Shown piece by piece: positions 1-6,273 of a stretch of 6,366 bases of DNA; position 1 is the stretch's first letter, and each line of letters starts with the position of its first letter. The stretch lies in NCBI GenBank assembly GCA_001626655.1, contig LUOC01000157.1, positions 1 through 6,366 on the forward strand, written 5' to 3'. The position numbers and the translations under genes were made by a program. A model generated the notes under the pieces. That model saw only the letters and a list, made by a program, of their open reading frames with translations. It did not search any database and was not told the DNA's origin. The DNA comes from Fidelibacterota bacterium REDSEA-S14_B6. Lineage in GTDB: Bacteria; Fidelibacterota; Marinisomatia; Marinisomatales; S15-B10.

Positions 1-1568
1 TATCCTTGCTTAACGGCGGCATCCACACCGCTATTCAAATCATAAAAATCGTCCCCTGGATAATCGTGGTGTATGAGTTGGGCGAATTTTTCTCCATAAC
101 TTGTGCTACCTCTGGGGTTGGTATAGAGCACCACATATCCTTCAGCTGCCATCAGCTGTTTTTCCAAGTAAAAGCGATCTCCGTAGTTGGCAAAAGGACC
201 GCCATGAATCTTAATGATCAGAGGATACTTCTTGGAAGGGTTAAAGCCAGGAGGTTTGATAATCCACCCCTGAATATCAAGTCCATCCAGAGAAGACTTA
301 TACCAGATTTCCTCCACCTTGCCAAGTTCCTTATGACCCAAAAGATCACTGTTCACCGATGTAATGTTTTTCGTTCCTTTTGTATCTGTTTTCCCAACGG
401 CAAGATCAGAAGGGATGCTCGGCGTTGTAGTAATGAATACAAACCTCCCGTCACTCGCCACGGAGTATCCCCGTCCAAGGCTTTCAGCCTGTATGCTGTG
501 TTTCCCTTTCAGTGAGGTGGCGGCGAGTTTTGTGTTCCCCTTGTCGGCATAGGTGAAATAAATTTTCTTGCTGTCTGCTGACCAAGCAAGATTGGAGACC
601 CCTCTGTCAAGATTTATCTGAACCTCCTGAACTTTTTTTGTCTTCAAGTTCATGGTATAGATACGAGAAATCTGCGTTGCCATTTTTTTGTCATCATAAC
701 CAGTATAAGCAAGAAGTTTCCCATCGGGAGATGGGACAGGATTCCCATCGGGGCCATCCCTTTCTGTGAGCTTTTTCATTGATCCATCTTTCGACTGAAC
801 CTGATATAAATCGCTCTGACGATACCCTTCGGCCTCCCAATCCTCATTAAGGTTTGTTGAGACGTAAATATGTTTGCTGTCGGTAGACCAGACCGTTTGT
901 CCTCCGCGATAACTGGCAAAGTTGAATCGTCCAGAAGTCAGTTGTCTTGGTGTTCCTCCTTCCGCAGGGAGTACAAACAACTGCTTGTAACCCTTCAAAT
1001 ATCCTACACCGTCGAATCGATAGACATGCCGGTCAATTACTTTTGCGGGAGTAGCCCATTCCGCCCCATCTGGTTTTTCCGGGAGGTCCACTGCAAACTC
1101 AGCGTCCGTTGGCACGGTGCCAAAAAATGCAATCTGTTGTCCATCCGGTGACCAGCTAATGCCGTGTGGTCGTGTTTGGACATTCGTGAGTATCGTCGTT
1201 TCTGCGCTGTCCATCCAACGTTTATGAATCTGGCTCGATCCCGAACTTCCTGAAACATATATAATCTGTGTTCCATCTGGAGACCACCGAGGCTGACTGT
1301 TGCTGGTTTGTCCACTGGTTATGGGTCGCTGATTTGTTCCGTCACTATTGATGATCCAGATGTTCGAATAGCGCTTGTCAGTCATGATATCACTTCCCGA
1401 CCGAACATAAAGTATTTGGGATCCGTCGGGAGAGATTTGAGGATCAGAAACAGTCTCCATCTCAAAAATGTCCATCGGCTTAATAAGCTCAGCGTGCTGG
1501 CCCTTCGTCTGTACCGAAAAAATCAACACCATTATGGAGAATGCTTTAGTAAAGTCACGAATTGTCAT
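1..1568 (-). CDS. Exported S9-family peptidase (prolyl oligopeptidase / acylaminoacyl-peptidase type), 3' end cut by window edge
   Basis: Reading the minus strand from ATG at 1568 gives 522 codons with no stop, ending mid-codon at base 1. Residues 8-24 form a hydrophobic signal peptide, so the enzyme is probably periplasmic or exported. Residues about 40-340 carry at least five PD40/TolB-like propeller motifs, for example ISPDGSQILYV (45-55), WSPDGTQIIYV (95-105), WSPDGQQIAFF (139-149), SPDGKLLAYTG (280-290) and WSADSKKIYFT (329-339). From about 420 the alpha/beta-hydrolase domain begins: IKIHGGP with His455-Gly-Gly (oxyanion region), then NPRGSTSYG (484-492), a hallmark of S9 peptidases. The GxSxGG nucleophile, catalytic Asp and His lie beyond the window; by family length roughly 150 residues are missing. 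This start is preferred over the in-frame ATG at 1586 because AGAAAGGGG lies 6 bases before it. Such enzymes cleave short peptides or N-acylated N-terminal residues, which fits the neighbouring deacylase. Class is confident; exact substrate is unknown. Confidence 0.93.
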   Translation of the reverse strand, partial: MTIRDFTKAFSIMVLIFSVQTKGQHAELIKPMDIFEMETVSDPQISPDGSQILYVRSGSDIMTDKRYSNIWIINSDGTNQRPITSGQTSNSQPRWSPDGTQIIYVSGSSGSSQIHKRWMDSAETTILTNVQTRPHGISWSPDGQQIAFFGTVPTDAEFAVDLPEKPDGAEWATPAKVIDRHVYRFDGVGYLKGYKQLFVLPAEGGTPRQLTSGRFNFASYRGGQTVWSTDSKHIYVSTNLNEDWEAEGYRQSDLYQVQSKDGSMKKLTERDGPDGNPVPSPDGKLLAYTGYDDKKMATQISRIYTMNLKTKKVQEVQINLDRGVSNLAWSADSKKIYFTYADKGNTKLAATSLKGKHSIQAESLGRGYSVASDGRFVFITTTPSIPSDLAVGKTDTKGTKNITSVNSDLLGHKELGKVEEIWYKSSLDGLDIQGWIIKPPGFNPSKKYPLIIKIHGGPFANYGDRFYLEKQLMAAEGYVVLYTNPRGSTSYGEKFAQLIHHDYPGDDFYDLNSGVDAAVKQG

Positions 1569-1574
1569 GCTAAA

Positions 1575-1583
1575 CCCCTTTCT
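1575..1583 (-). promoter_or_regulatory. Ribosome binding site of the S9 peptidase gene
   Basis: The minus strand reads AGAAAGGGG, then six bases, then ATG at 1568. This purine-rich Shine-Dalgarno match sits at ideal spacing and overlaps the upstream in-frame ATG at 1586, so it decides the start in favour of 1568. Confidence 0.7.
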
Positions 1584-1619
1584 CATTTGTTGATAGCGAA
1601 AATATGTCTCAACCGATTG

Positions 1620-1648
1620 AATTTAACAGCGGTGGCCTGTTTCCTCAA
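1620..1648 (-). promoter_or_regulatory. Candidate sigma70-type promoter for the S9 peptidase gene
   Basis: In the 127-base gap before the S9 gene the minus strand has TTGAGG (1648-1643), a 17-base spacer, and TAAATT (1625-1620), each 4 of 6 to the housekeeping consensus. It lies about 50 bases before the start codon. If real, the peptidase is transcribed independently of the upstream amidohydrolases. If the organism uses a Bacteroidota-type -7 element instead, this match would be fortuitous. Confidence 0.35.
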
Positions 1649-1695
1649 GCTGTGCTTCGTGGGATTTAAATTAATCAATTCTAATGCCTGATAGG

Positions 1696-3225
1696 CTAAG
1701 GTCGTCTCCTTAAAACTTTTCCGGAAGACAAGTCGGATGACGGGCCGGCCATACGCCCGTTTACGATCACCGTTTCGAAGCCTGTGGCTGGCAGGTGTGG
1801 CTCTGCAAAGGTGGCGTTGTCCTTCACTTTTGTCGGATCAAACATCAACAGGTCGGCTTTGTAGCCCTGCCTGATGCGCCCCCGTTTTTCCAGCTCCACC
1901 GTTTGGGCGGGAAGAGAAGTCATTTTCCTTATCGCCTCTTCAAGGGTCAGGAGTGAATCTTCCACCACATACTCTCTGATCACTTTCGCGAAGGCGCCGT
2001 GGCCCCTCGGGTGATGCATGGTGGGGGAGCCGTCCGAGGAGATCATAACGTAGGGGTCAACGATGAACCGCTCCTGAAGTTCCCGATCCATGGTAAAGTA
2101 GGCGGCGCTCGCCCCGGCCGGACCGATGGAGTCTACCAGCAGCTCCTCAAAAAGGATTTCCATTTCGGCGGCAACTTCCGCCAGCGTCTTCCCTTTGTAG
2201 GGCTCGGTGCCGAATAGGGTCGCCTCCGGGCCGTTCCGCTTCTTGACCAAATCCCTCACATAGGTGAGGAGTTCTCCGCGTCTCTCACTACGAACCTCCT
2301 CATAATCGTTCGGCGGCTTCGCCCACTCGGGAAAGAGAATCCCCACCGTGGTGTAGCTCGCCATGTAGGGATAGACATCAGCGGTAACGGTGAACTTGGG
2401 AAATATGTCTCTCTGCTCGGCCATGAGGTGTAGCACTTCCTCCGCGCGTCCCTCCCCTTCCCCGAACACCACCTTCATGTGGGAGACATGGACGCTGGCG
2501 TGCCTTCCCTGAGCGAACAGCTCGGCGAGGTCGTCTTCCATCGTTTCATCCTGCTCCGTCCGCATGTGGCTCATGATGAGGCCGTTGTGTCTCCCTACAA
2601 CTTTCGCCAGTCGCTCAAGCTCTTTCTGATTTGCGTACGTGCCGGGGGTGTATTCCAGCCCTGTGGTCATTCCGAAAGCGCCGGCGTAGACAGCGCTCTC
2701 AAGAAGTTCCTCCATCTCGCCCACTGCCTCTTCTGACGGATCGGGATCAAAATCGATCCCGCTCAGTCTTCTGAGTGTACTGTGCCCTGTGAACATGGCA
2801 ATGTTCGGCCCGAGGGGGAGCGTATCGGCTGAGGCCATCCACTCCCCCAAATTTTCCGTCTCCGGACTGAATCCGTCCTGGCCGAGGCAGATGGTAGTGA
2901 CACCCATGGCGAGGAAGTTTTCAAACCGCGGCGTCTTGAAGGGGTCGCCGTGGGCGTGTGGATCGATGAAGCCGGGTGTCACCACAAGTCCGGCGGCATC
3001 AATAGTATCCAGTGCTGTGGCCCCTTCCGGCGGCATTCCGACAAACAGAGTGGAATCGCCTTGCACAAAAACATCGGCCCGAACGGCTGGACCGCCGCTG
3101 CCGTCAACAACTGTTCCGCCGCGAATCCAGATGTCTGCGGTGATTGCTTGAGGGGGGCGGTCTCCACCCGACGAGGCACACGAAAAGAGGAACAGAGAAA
3201 GTGAGAAAAGAGAGCGGCTGCTCAC
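1696..3225 (-). CDS. N-acyl-D-amino-acid deacylase-like amidohydrolase, predicted lipoprotein
   Basis: This 509-residue amidohydrolase-superfamily protein resembles D-aminoacylases (N-acyl-D-amino-acid deacylases), which hydrolyse N-acyl-D-amino acids to a carboxylate and a free D-amino acid. The N-terminus has a short hydrophobic stretch ending in a lipobox, LFSC, with Cys16, so it is probably membrane-anchored outside the cytoplasm. Visible landmarks are the composite beta domain (IRGGTVVDGSG, 34-44), PGFIDPHAH with His90 and His92, SHMRTE with His220, VHVSHMK with His249, ISSDGSP with Asp398, and a typical C-terminus with the KADLLMFDP strand and VIVNGR. Family ligands are thus present, except that Asp117 in GQDG occupies the position where classical D-aminoacylases carry a bridging Cys; the only nearby Cys is Cys113. 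The start is GTG at 3225, 10 bases after the upstream amidohydrolase stop (TAG 3238-3236), with no good Shine-Dalgarno, suggesting translational coupling. Length is normal and the reading frame intact. Substrate could instead be another N-acyl compound or a dipeptide. Confidence 0.88.
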   Translation of the reverse strand: MSSRSLFSLSLFLFSCASSGGDRPPQAITADIWIRGGTVVDGSGGPAVRADVFVQGDSTLFVGMPPEGATALDTIDAAGLVVTPGFIDPHAHGDPFKTPRFENFLAMGVTTICLGQDGFSPETENLGEWMASADTLPLGPNIAMFTGHSTLRRLSGIDFDPDPSEEAVGEMEELLESAVYAGAFGMTTGLEYTPGTYANQKELERLAKVVGRHNGLIMSHMRTEQDETMEDDLAELFAQGRHASVHVSHMKVVFGEGEGRAEEVLHLMAEQRDIFPKFTVTADVYPYMASYTTVGILFPEWAKPPNDYEEVRSERRGELLTYVRDLVKKRNGPEATLFGTEPYKGKTLAEVAAEMEILFEELLVDSIGPAGASAAYFTMDRELQERFIVDPYVMISSDGSPTMHHPRGHGAFAKVIREYVVEDSLLTLEEAIRKMTSLPAQTVELEKRGRIRQGYKADLLMFDPTKVKDNATFAEPHLPATGFETVIVNGRMAGPSSDLSSGKVLRRRP

Positions 3226-3235
3226 GCGTCTGGCA

Positions 3236-3448
3236 CTACTTTTTCCTGTAGATCACGTTTCCCCCAAGGATCGTCATGACATTCTCCACATCCTTGATCT
3301 TCGCGGGATCGATCTCTAGTAGGTTGTCCGATAGCACTGACATGTCCGCAAGTTTCCCCACCGTGATGGAGCCTTTGATCTTCTCCTCAAAAGAGGCGTA
3401 GGCGGAGTTGAGTGTGTAGGCTTGAATCGCCTCTTCGATGTCTGGCGC
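3236..3448 (-). pseudogene. Displaced C-terminal segment of the YtcJ-type amidohydrolase (-1 frame)
   Basis: From about 3448 down to TAG at 3238-3236 the minus strand encodes 70 residues that match the usual C-terminus of the gene read at 4827: PDIEEAIQAYTLNSAYASFE, then KGSITVGKLADMSVLS, then DVENVMTILGGNVIYRKK. It contains the AYT...AYASFEE helix and the VGKLADM strand that close the composite beta domain of these amidohydrolases. It has no start of its own, lies in the -1 frame relative to the upstream part, and joins it around bases 3442-3450. No slippery heptamer is visible at the junction, so programmed frameshifting is unlikely. The stop lies 10 bases before the GTG of the downstream deacylase, giving the true operon spacing. 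Confidence 0.85.
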
Positions 3449-4827
3449 GTCACGGCGGCGTAGAGCCCCAGCATGGGGTTCAGCGGATAGCGGGCAGCGT
3501 TGGTGCCAGGGGAGTCTGAACCGAAGCAGACGACGGCGCCGTTATCCCACAGCGTCCGGAACGCATAGGCACCAAGGCACCGGTCGTGACCGATCCGCTC
3601 CTCCATCCACCGCATGTCATCGGTGCAGTGGTACGGCTGGACCTCCGCCACGATGCCAAGTCCGTTGAACCGCTTGAAGTGGTCGGGATGAATCACCTGC
3701 GCATGGACCAGCCGGAAACGCCGATCCTTCTGGCCGTTCCGTTCAATCATCCGCTCCACCATGTCGAGGAGGTAGCCGTTGCCTTCATCACCGATCGCAT
3801 GAACCGAGAGTTGAATCCCTGCCGAGTCCGCCTTCATGGCAAGGTTCTCCAGATTGCTCACCATGTCACGACCGTCGTTCGCCGCCGTCCAGGGGAACAT
3901 GATGGACCGCCACCGTCCCCGCTCACCGGAGATGTGAGAGTATGGCTCATAAAATCGTGCCGAAGAGTTCCCCATGATGCCGTCAATCCACGCCTTCACA
4001 GCGCCGAGGCGGATCATCTCATCGCCGGCGCCCACCTTGATTCTGAGGGCCGCCAACTTATCCCACTGATCGAGATACCCCCGGGAGTGGACCCGAACGG
4101 TGAGAGCGTCGCTGTTTCTCAAATGATAGAAGATCTCCCGCTGGAGCGGATCCGACATGTCGGACAGGCTCGTGACGCCGAACATTTTGCATCGGTCCAA
4201 AACGGCCTGTGTCTCCAACAGCCGTTGGTTCCATGACCTGTCGGGAATGATTTTCTGGAAATGGTTTCTGACGTTGGCGCCGGTGAGGATGCCGGTGGGC
4301 GTCCCCTTCCGGTCTCTCTCCACAGAGATGCCGGCGGGGTTCGGGATATCCCGGCCGATGCCTGCCAGTTCCAGCGCCTTCCCGTTGGCGAAGAAAACAT
4401 TCCCGTCAAACCGCTGAATAAAGACTGACCACTGCCCGCCGGTGATCCAGACGCCGGGAGCAAAACGGTCATTCACCTCCCGCACCTTCTTTACAAGCGG
4501 CTTCTCTTCATGCACTTCCAACAGGTTGAGGCCGAACACCAGCCGGCCGGTCCACTCGAAGTGGACGTGGTTATCGTTAAAGCCCGGTGTTACAAAGAGA
4601 CTCTCGAGATCGATCACCTCCGTGGCCCCTTTGCGAATATGCTTCTGAACGCCGCGGTTCGAACCGACGTAGATAAACTTCCCGTCCTTCACCGCCACCG
4701 CTTCCGCTGTGGGGTTGGCGTGATCGACAGTCCAGATTGTGCCGTTCGTCAGAACGAGGTCGGCCTCTTGAGCCAAGCACCAAGAGGGAAGAAGATAAAG
4801 CACTGCGAATAGAACAGTTCTAATCAT
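3316..4827 (-). CDS. Exported YtcJ-type amidohydrolase (amidohydrolase family 3), frameshifted near the C-terminus
   Basis: ATG at 4827 opens a 503-residue frame. Residues 3-19 are a signal peptide with a likely cut after CLA, before QEAD. It belongs to the YtcJ-like amidohydrolase 3 family of metal-dependent hydrolases acting on amide bonds: TNGTIWTVD (27-35), PGFNDNHVH with His87 and His89, NGKALELAGI (148-157), VKAWIDG with Lys278, SVHAIGD with His343, RLVHAQ with His375, and FGSDSPG with Asp438. After AAVTRQ (457-462) the frame derails into 41 non-homologous residues and stops at TAG 3318-3316. The proper C-terminus continues in the -1 frame to 3236, so the gene really spans 3236-4827. 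About 20 residues usually found after TRQ are absent, and about 25 seem missing after GGQWS (130-134), where family members have a loop before VFIQRFDG. Ribosome binding site is weak (AGAAAAAG). It follows the symporter remnant by 46 bases. The product is probably impaired if the frameshift is real; a sequencing or assembly error is the alternative. Confidence 0.85.
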   Translation of the reverse strand: MIRTVLFAVLYLLPSWCLAQEADLVLTNGTIWTVDHANPTAEAVAVKDGKFIYVGSNRGVQKHIRKGATEVIDLESLFVTPGFNDNHVHFEWTGRLVFGLNLLEVHEEKPLVKKVREVNDRFAPGVWITGGQWSVFIQRFDGNVFFANGKALELAGIGRDIPNPAGISVERDRKGTPTGILTGANVRNHFQKIIPDRSWNQRLLETQAVLDRCKMFGVTSLSDMSDPLQREIFYHLRNSDALTVRVHSRGYLDQWDKLAALRIKVGAGDEMIRLGAVKAWIDGIMGNSSARFYEPYSHISGERGRWRSIMFPWTAANDGRDMVSNLENLAMKADSAGIQLSVHAIGDEGNGYLLDMVERMIERNGQKDRRFRLVHAQVIHPDHFKRFNGLGIVAEVQPYHCTDDMRWMEERIGHDRCLGAYAFRTLWDNGAVVCFGSDSPGTNAARYPLNPMLGLYAAVTRQTSKRRFKPTHSTPPTPLLRRRSKAPSRWGNLRTCQCYRTTY

Positions 4828-4873
4828 ATCGAACTTTTTCTGCAGTTCTGGTCACTAATTCATCGCCGCAAGA

Positions 4874-5461
4874 TCAAGCGTCCGCATATCCCGTCTCCAT
4901 CACCCTGCGCCACCACAACTTTACGCTTGCCACCCCTGAAAGTATGAATAGCCACGGCAATATTGGTGAGCCGAATGGATGCGGCACCAGTAATTTGCCA
5001 ATCCCGATCAGCAGAAGGAAAATAGTCAGCGCCGTAGTCAACACAGTGTAGACTCCATCTCCTAATGCGACAACGTTGGCCCGTGGATTTACGCCGGCCT
5101 TCGAAGCTGTTTTCCCCCAAAAGCCCGGTGGATTTACCTTTCTGAAGAATTGATCGAGAACACTATGTTCAGTCTCAGGAGTAATCAGTGTAGCGATAAT
5201 CACCGAAAGTGTTGAGCCGGCGGACATGAGAAACAACCTAACCCACTCATCGCTAACGGTGAGAAGGATAACGGGAGCCATTAAGAGAGATGCCGCCATT
5301 GCTGCCATCTCGGAATAAAGATTGATCCTCTCCCAAAACCACCGGAGAACGAGGACTGAGCCCATGCCCGCCCCGAAAAGTAGAGAAAGATACCAAGCCG
5401 TCTGAATAGAATTGAGATTCGCCATAATGATCAGGGCGAGAAATCTACAACATGTGGACAA
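4874..5461 (-). pseudogene. C-terminal fragment of a sodium:solute symporter (SSS family), 5' part missing
   Basis: The open frame from TTG at 5461 (or ATG at 5425) to TGA at 4876-4874 encodes up to 195 residues with about five hydrophobic segments: about 22-42, 51-69, 73-93, 131-159 and 165-183. It resembles the last third of SSS-family symporters of about 550-600 residues. The LRWFWERINLYSE segment (39-51) corresponds to the common LRWYWWRINAWSE type. A charged linker with TPETEHSVLDQFFRKVNPPG (94-113) and a final helix ending in WWRR (183-186) are also typical of that family's tail. Homology appears to begin near residue 14. An in-frame TGA lies at 5479-5477, and none of the three frames upstream of 5462 looks like symporter sequence, so roughly 400 N-terminal residues, including the sodium-site helices, are absent. 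No Shine-Dalgarno precedes either start. A full version would import an organic solute with sodium across the inner membrane, plausibly the amino acids released by neighbouring enzymes. Most likely a truncated pseudogene; a chimeric assembly is possible. Confidence 0.8.
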
Positions 5462-5593
5462 AATCGTCCGAGCGATTCAAGACGATCTGCCATCTGTCTC
5501 CACCAGAACCGTGCTGGTAAATCAGCTCTTTTTTACTAATAAGAAGATTTCCTACTCACACGATTAGGCCGCGGCGAGTACTCAACGCTCCAC
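5462..5593. other. Non-coding gap with two abutting palindromes, upstream of the truncated symporter
   Basis: This stretch separates the terminator of the small membrane protein gene from the symporter fragment. I see no gene, and no symporter-like sequence in any minus frame. It holds two adjacent 8-base palindromes, GCCGCGGC (5568-5575) and GAGTACTC (5576-5583). The left end, about 5425-5480, is where symporter homology stops and is the likely deletion or rearrangement junction. No convincing promoter for the downstream genes was found. Confidence 0.4.
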
Positions 5594-5630
5594 AAAACAG
5601 AAAGCCGCCTCGGAAGAGAGCGGCTTTCTG
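5594..5630 (-). terminator. Intrinsic terminator of the small membrane protein gene
   Basis: A perfect 11-base inverted repeat, CAGAAAGCCGC (5598-5608) and GCGGCTTTCTG (5620-5630), encloses an 11-base loop. On the minus strand the stem is followed by TTTT (5597-5594). It lies 30 bases past the stop codon of the membrane protein gene, so it should end that transcript and isolate it from the amidohydrolase cluster. On the plus strand no T-run follows. Confidence 0.85.
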
Positions 5631-5660
5631 CCTCATGTCTGAACTATGCTATGTTTATCG

Positions 5661-6026
5661 TCAGCGCGATTTCAGATAGAATAGAACTGTAAGAATCGCT
5701 TGGGGGACGTTGCCTCCAATGTTCATGGCACTGGCTGGAACATTGCCTACGGCCAGTTGATACACGTTCAACGCCAGGAAAACAGCATGAATGATGGCGA
5801 ATGCCATACCTGCTGTTTTCAGGTTGTCTCCCGCCCAAGTCGGCATCTGCCAGTGAATAACAGCAAAAACGAGCATCGTGGTACCCATGAACTGCATCAT
5901 AATAGACAGAGCTTCTGTTAGTTCCCAATCCCAATTCCCAGCCAATGTCTCCGGGGCTACCCACATACCGATACCCCACAAGCTCATAAAGACAGCCATA
6001 GTTCGAAACACGACAGATAAGGTCAT
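5661..6026 (-). CDS. Small four-helix integral membrane protein of unknown function (121 aa)
   Basis: ATG at 6026 is chosen because AAGGAGAG lies exactly 6 bases upstream; a longer reading from TTG at 6101 would run through the candidate promoter and add an unlikely hydrophilic leader. The 121-residue product has four hydrophobic segments, at about 6-24, 41-59, 70-92 and 104-118, and ends in a basic LKSR tail. Conspicuous polar or aromatic positions are Trp17, Trp22, Pro25-Glu26, the NWDWELTEAL segment (31-40), Gln45, HWQMPTW (58-64) and His80, suggesting a compact helical bundle in the inner membrane. I do not recognise a named family; it resembles the many short uncharacterised membrane proteins of the DUF type. 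It is flanked by its own promoter candidate and terminator, so it is probably a monocistronic gene unrelated to the amidohydrolase cluster. That it is a real gene is well supported by ribosome binding site, terminator and coherent hydrophobicity; its role is unknown. Confidence 0.85.
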   Translation of the reverse strand: MTLSVVFRTMAVFMSLWGIGMWVAPETLAGNWDWELTEALSIMMQFMGTTMLVFAVIHWQMPTWAGDNLKTAGMAFAIIHAVFLALNVYQLAVGNVPASAMNIGGNVPQAILTVLFYLKSR

Positions 6027-6032
6027 GATCGT

Positions 6033-6040
6033 CTCTCCTT
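6033..6040 (-). promoter_or_regulatory. Ribosome binding site of the small membrane protein gene
   Basis: The minus strand reads AAGGAGAG, a near-perfect Shine-Dalgarno, then six bases (ACGATC) and ATG at 6026. It is the strongest such site in the window and fixes the start of the 121-residue protein. Confidence 0.8.
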
Positions 6041-6068
6041 GTTTGTTGATTGAAACTGCGAGCCGCTT

Positions 6069-6098
6069 AAAATACCGCCCCCCCTCCTCCTCAAGCAA
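6069..6098 (-). promoter_or_regulatory. Candidate promoter of the small membrane protein gene, with G-rich spacer
   Basis: The minus strand carries TTGCTT (6098-6093), an 18-base spacer, and TATTTT (6074-6069), both 4 of 6 to the sigma70 consensus. Predicted transcription would begin about 30-35 bases before the ATG, leaving a short leader with the strong ribosome binding site. The spacer is almost all purine, with a run of seven G, which is unusual and may influence promoter geometry. Consensus match only. Confidence 0.4.
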
Positions 6099-6199
6099 CA
6101 ACTATATTTTCCTCTTCATCGGCCGATCACTGTTGTTCAAAGCGCTTCTCTCTTGTTTGGAGTTAAATGACGTCAATTCCCTCCGCCGCCCCTCACCTT

Positions 6200-6215
6200 C
6201 CAACGGATCCTTTGG
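6200..6215. repeat. Imperfect palindrome centred on GGATCC
   Basis: CCAA (6200-6203) pairs with TTGG (6212-6215) around a GGATCC core (6205-6210), with a single mismatched pair at 6204/6211. It could be an operator-like dyad, but it lies about 100 bases upstream of the candidate promoter and may simply be part of the repeat-rich intergenic block. Confidence 0.35.
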
Positions 6216-6220
6216 ATGTT

Positions 6221-6273
6221 CCTCTCCCCCGCCTGGCATAGCTCGTGAATAATCTGAATACGGCGGGGAGAGG
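6221..6273. repeat. Long inverted repeat with C/G-rich arms
   Basis: CCTCTCCCCCGCC (6221-6233) is matched by GGCGGGGAGAGG (6262-6273), a complete complement except that one arm has one fewer base, across a 28-base loop. The arms resemble the C-rich/G-rich stems common in dispersed intergenic repeat units of bacterial genomes. No T-run follows on either strand, so it is not a clear terminator. Confidence 0.55.

Noticed and set aside
6..515. Plus-strand open frame of 169 codons
   Set aside because: It is antisense to the S9 peptidase, whose minus-strand translation carries unmistakable family motifs.
1681..1694. Hairpin GCCT-GATA-GGC as a terminator after the deacylase gene
   Set aside because: The stem is only four bases and there is no T-run after it, too weak to call.
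3440..3450. Programmed -1 frameshift in the amidohydrolase gene
   Set aside because: No X-XXY-YYZ slippery heptamer is visible at the junction, and the family is not known to use recoding; the missing residues point to a deletion.
3586..4236. Plus-strand open frame of 216 codons
   Set aside because: It lies entirely antisense to the amidohydrolase gene, has no ribosome binding site, and its translation (His/Pro/Arg-rich) has no domain character.
5452..5520. 22-codon plus-strand reading frame just upstream of the symporter fragment
   Set aside because: Very short, with no ribosome binding site and no recognisable character.
6027..6101. 25-residue N-terminal extension of the membrane protein from TTG at 6101
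   Set aside because: It would overlap the candidate promoter and ignore the strong AAGGAGAG site 6 bases before ATG 6026; the extension is hydrophilic and unlike the rest.
5878..6252. Plus-strand open frame of 124 codons near the right edge
   Set aside because: It overlaps the well-supported membrane protein gene and its control region in antisense and has no Shine-Dalgarno.
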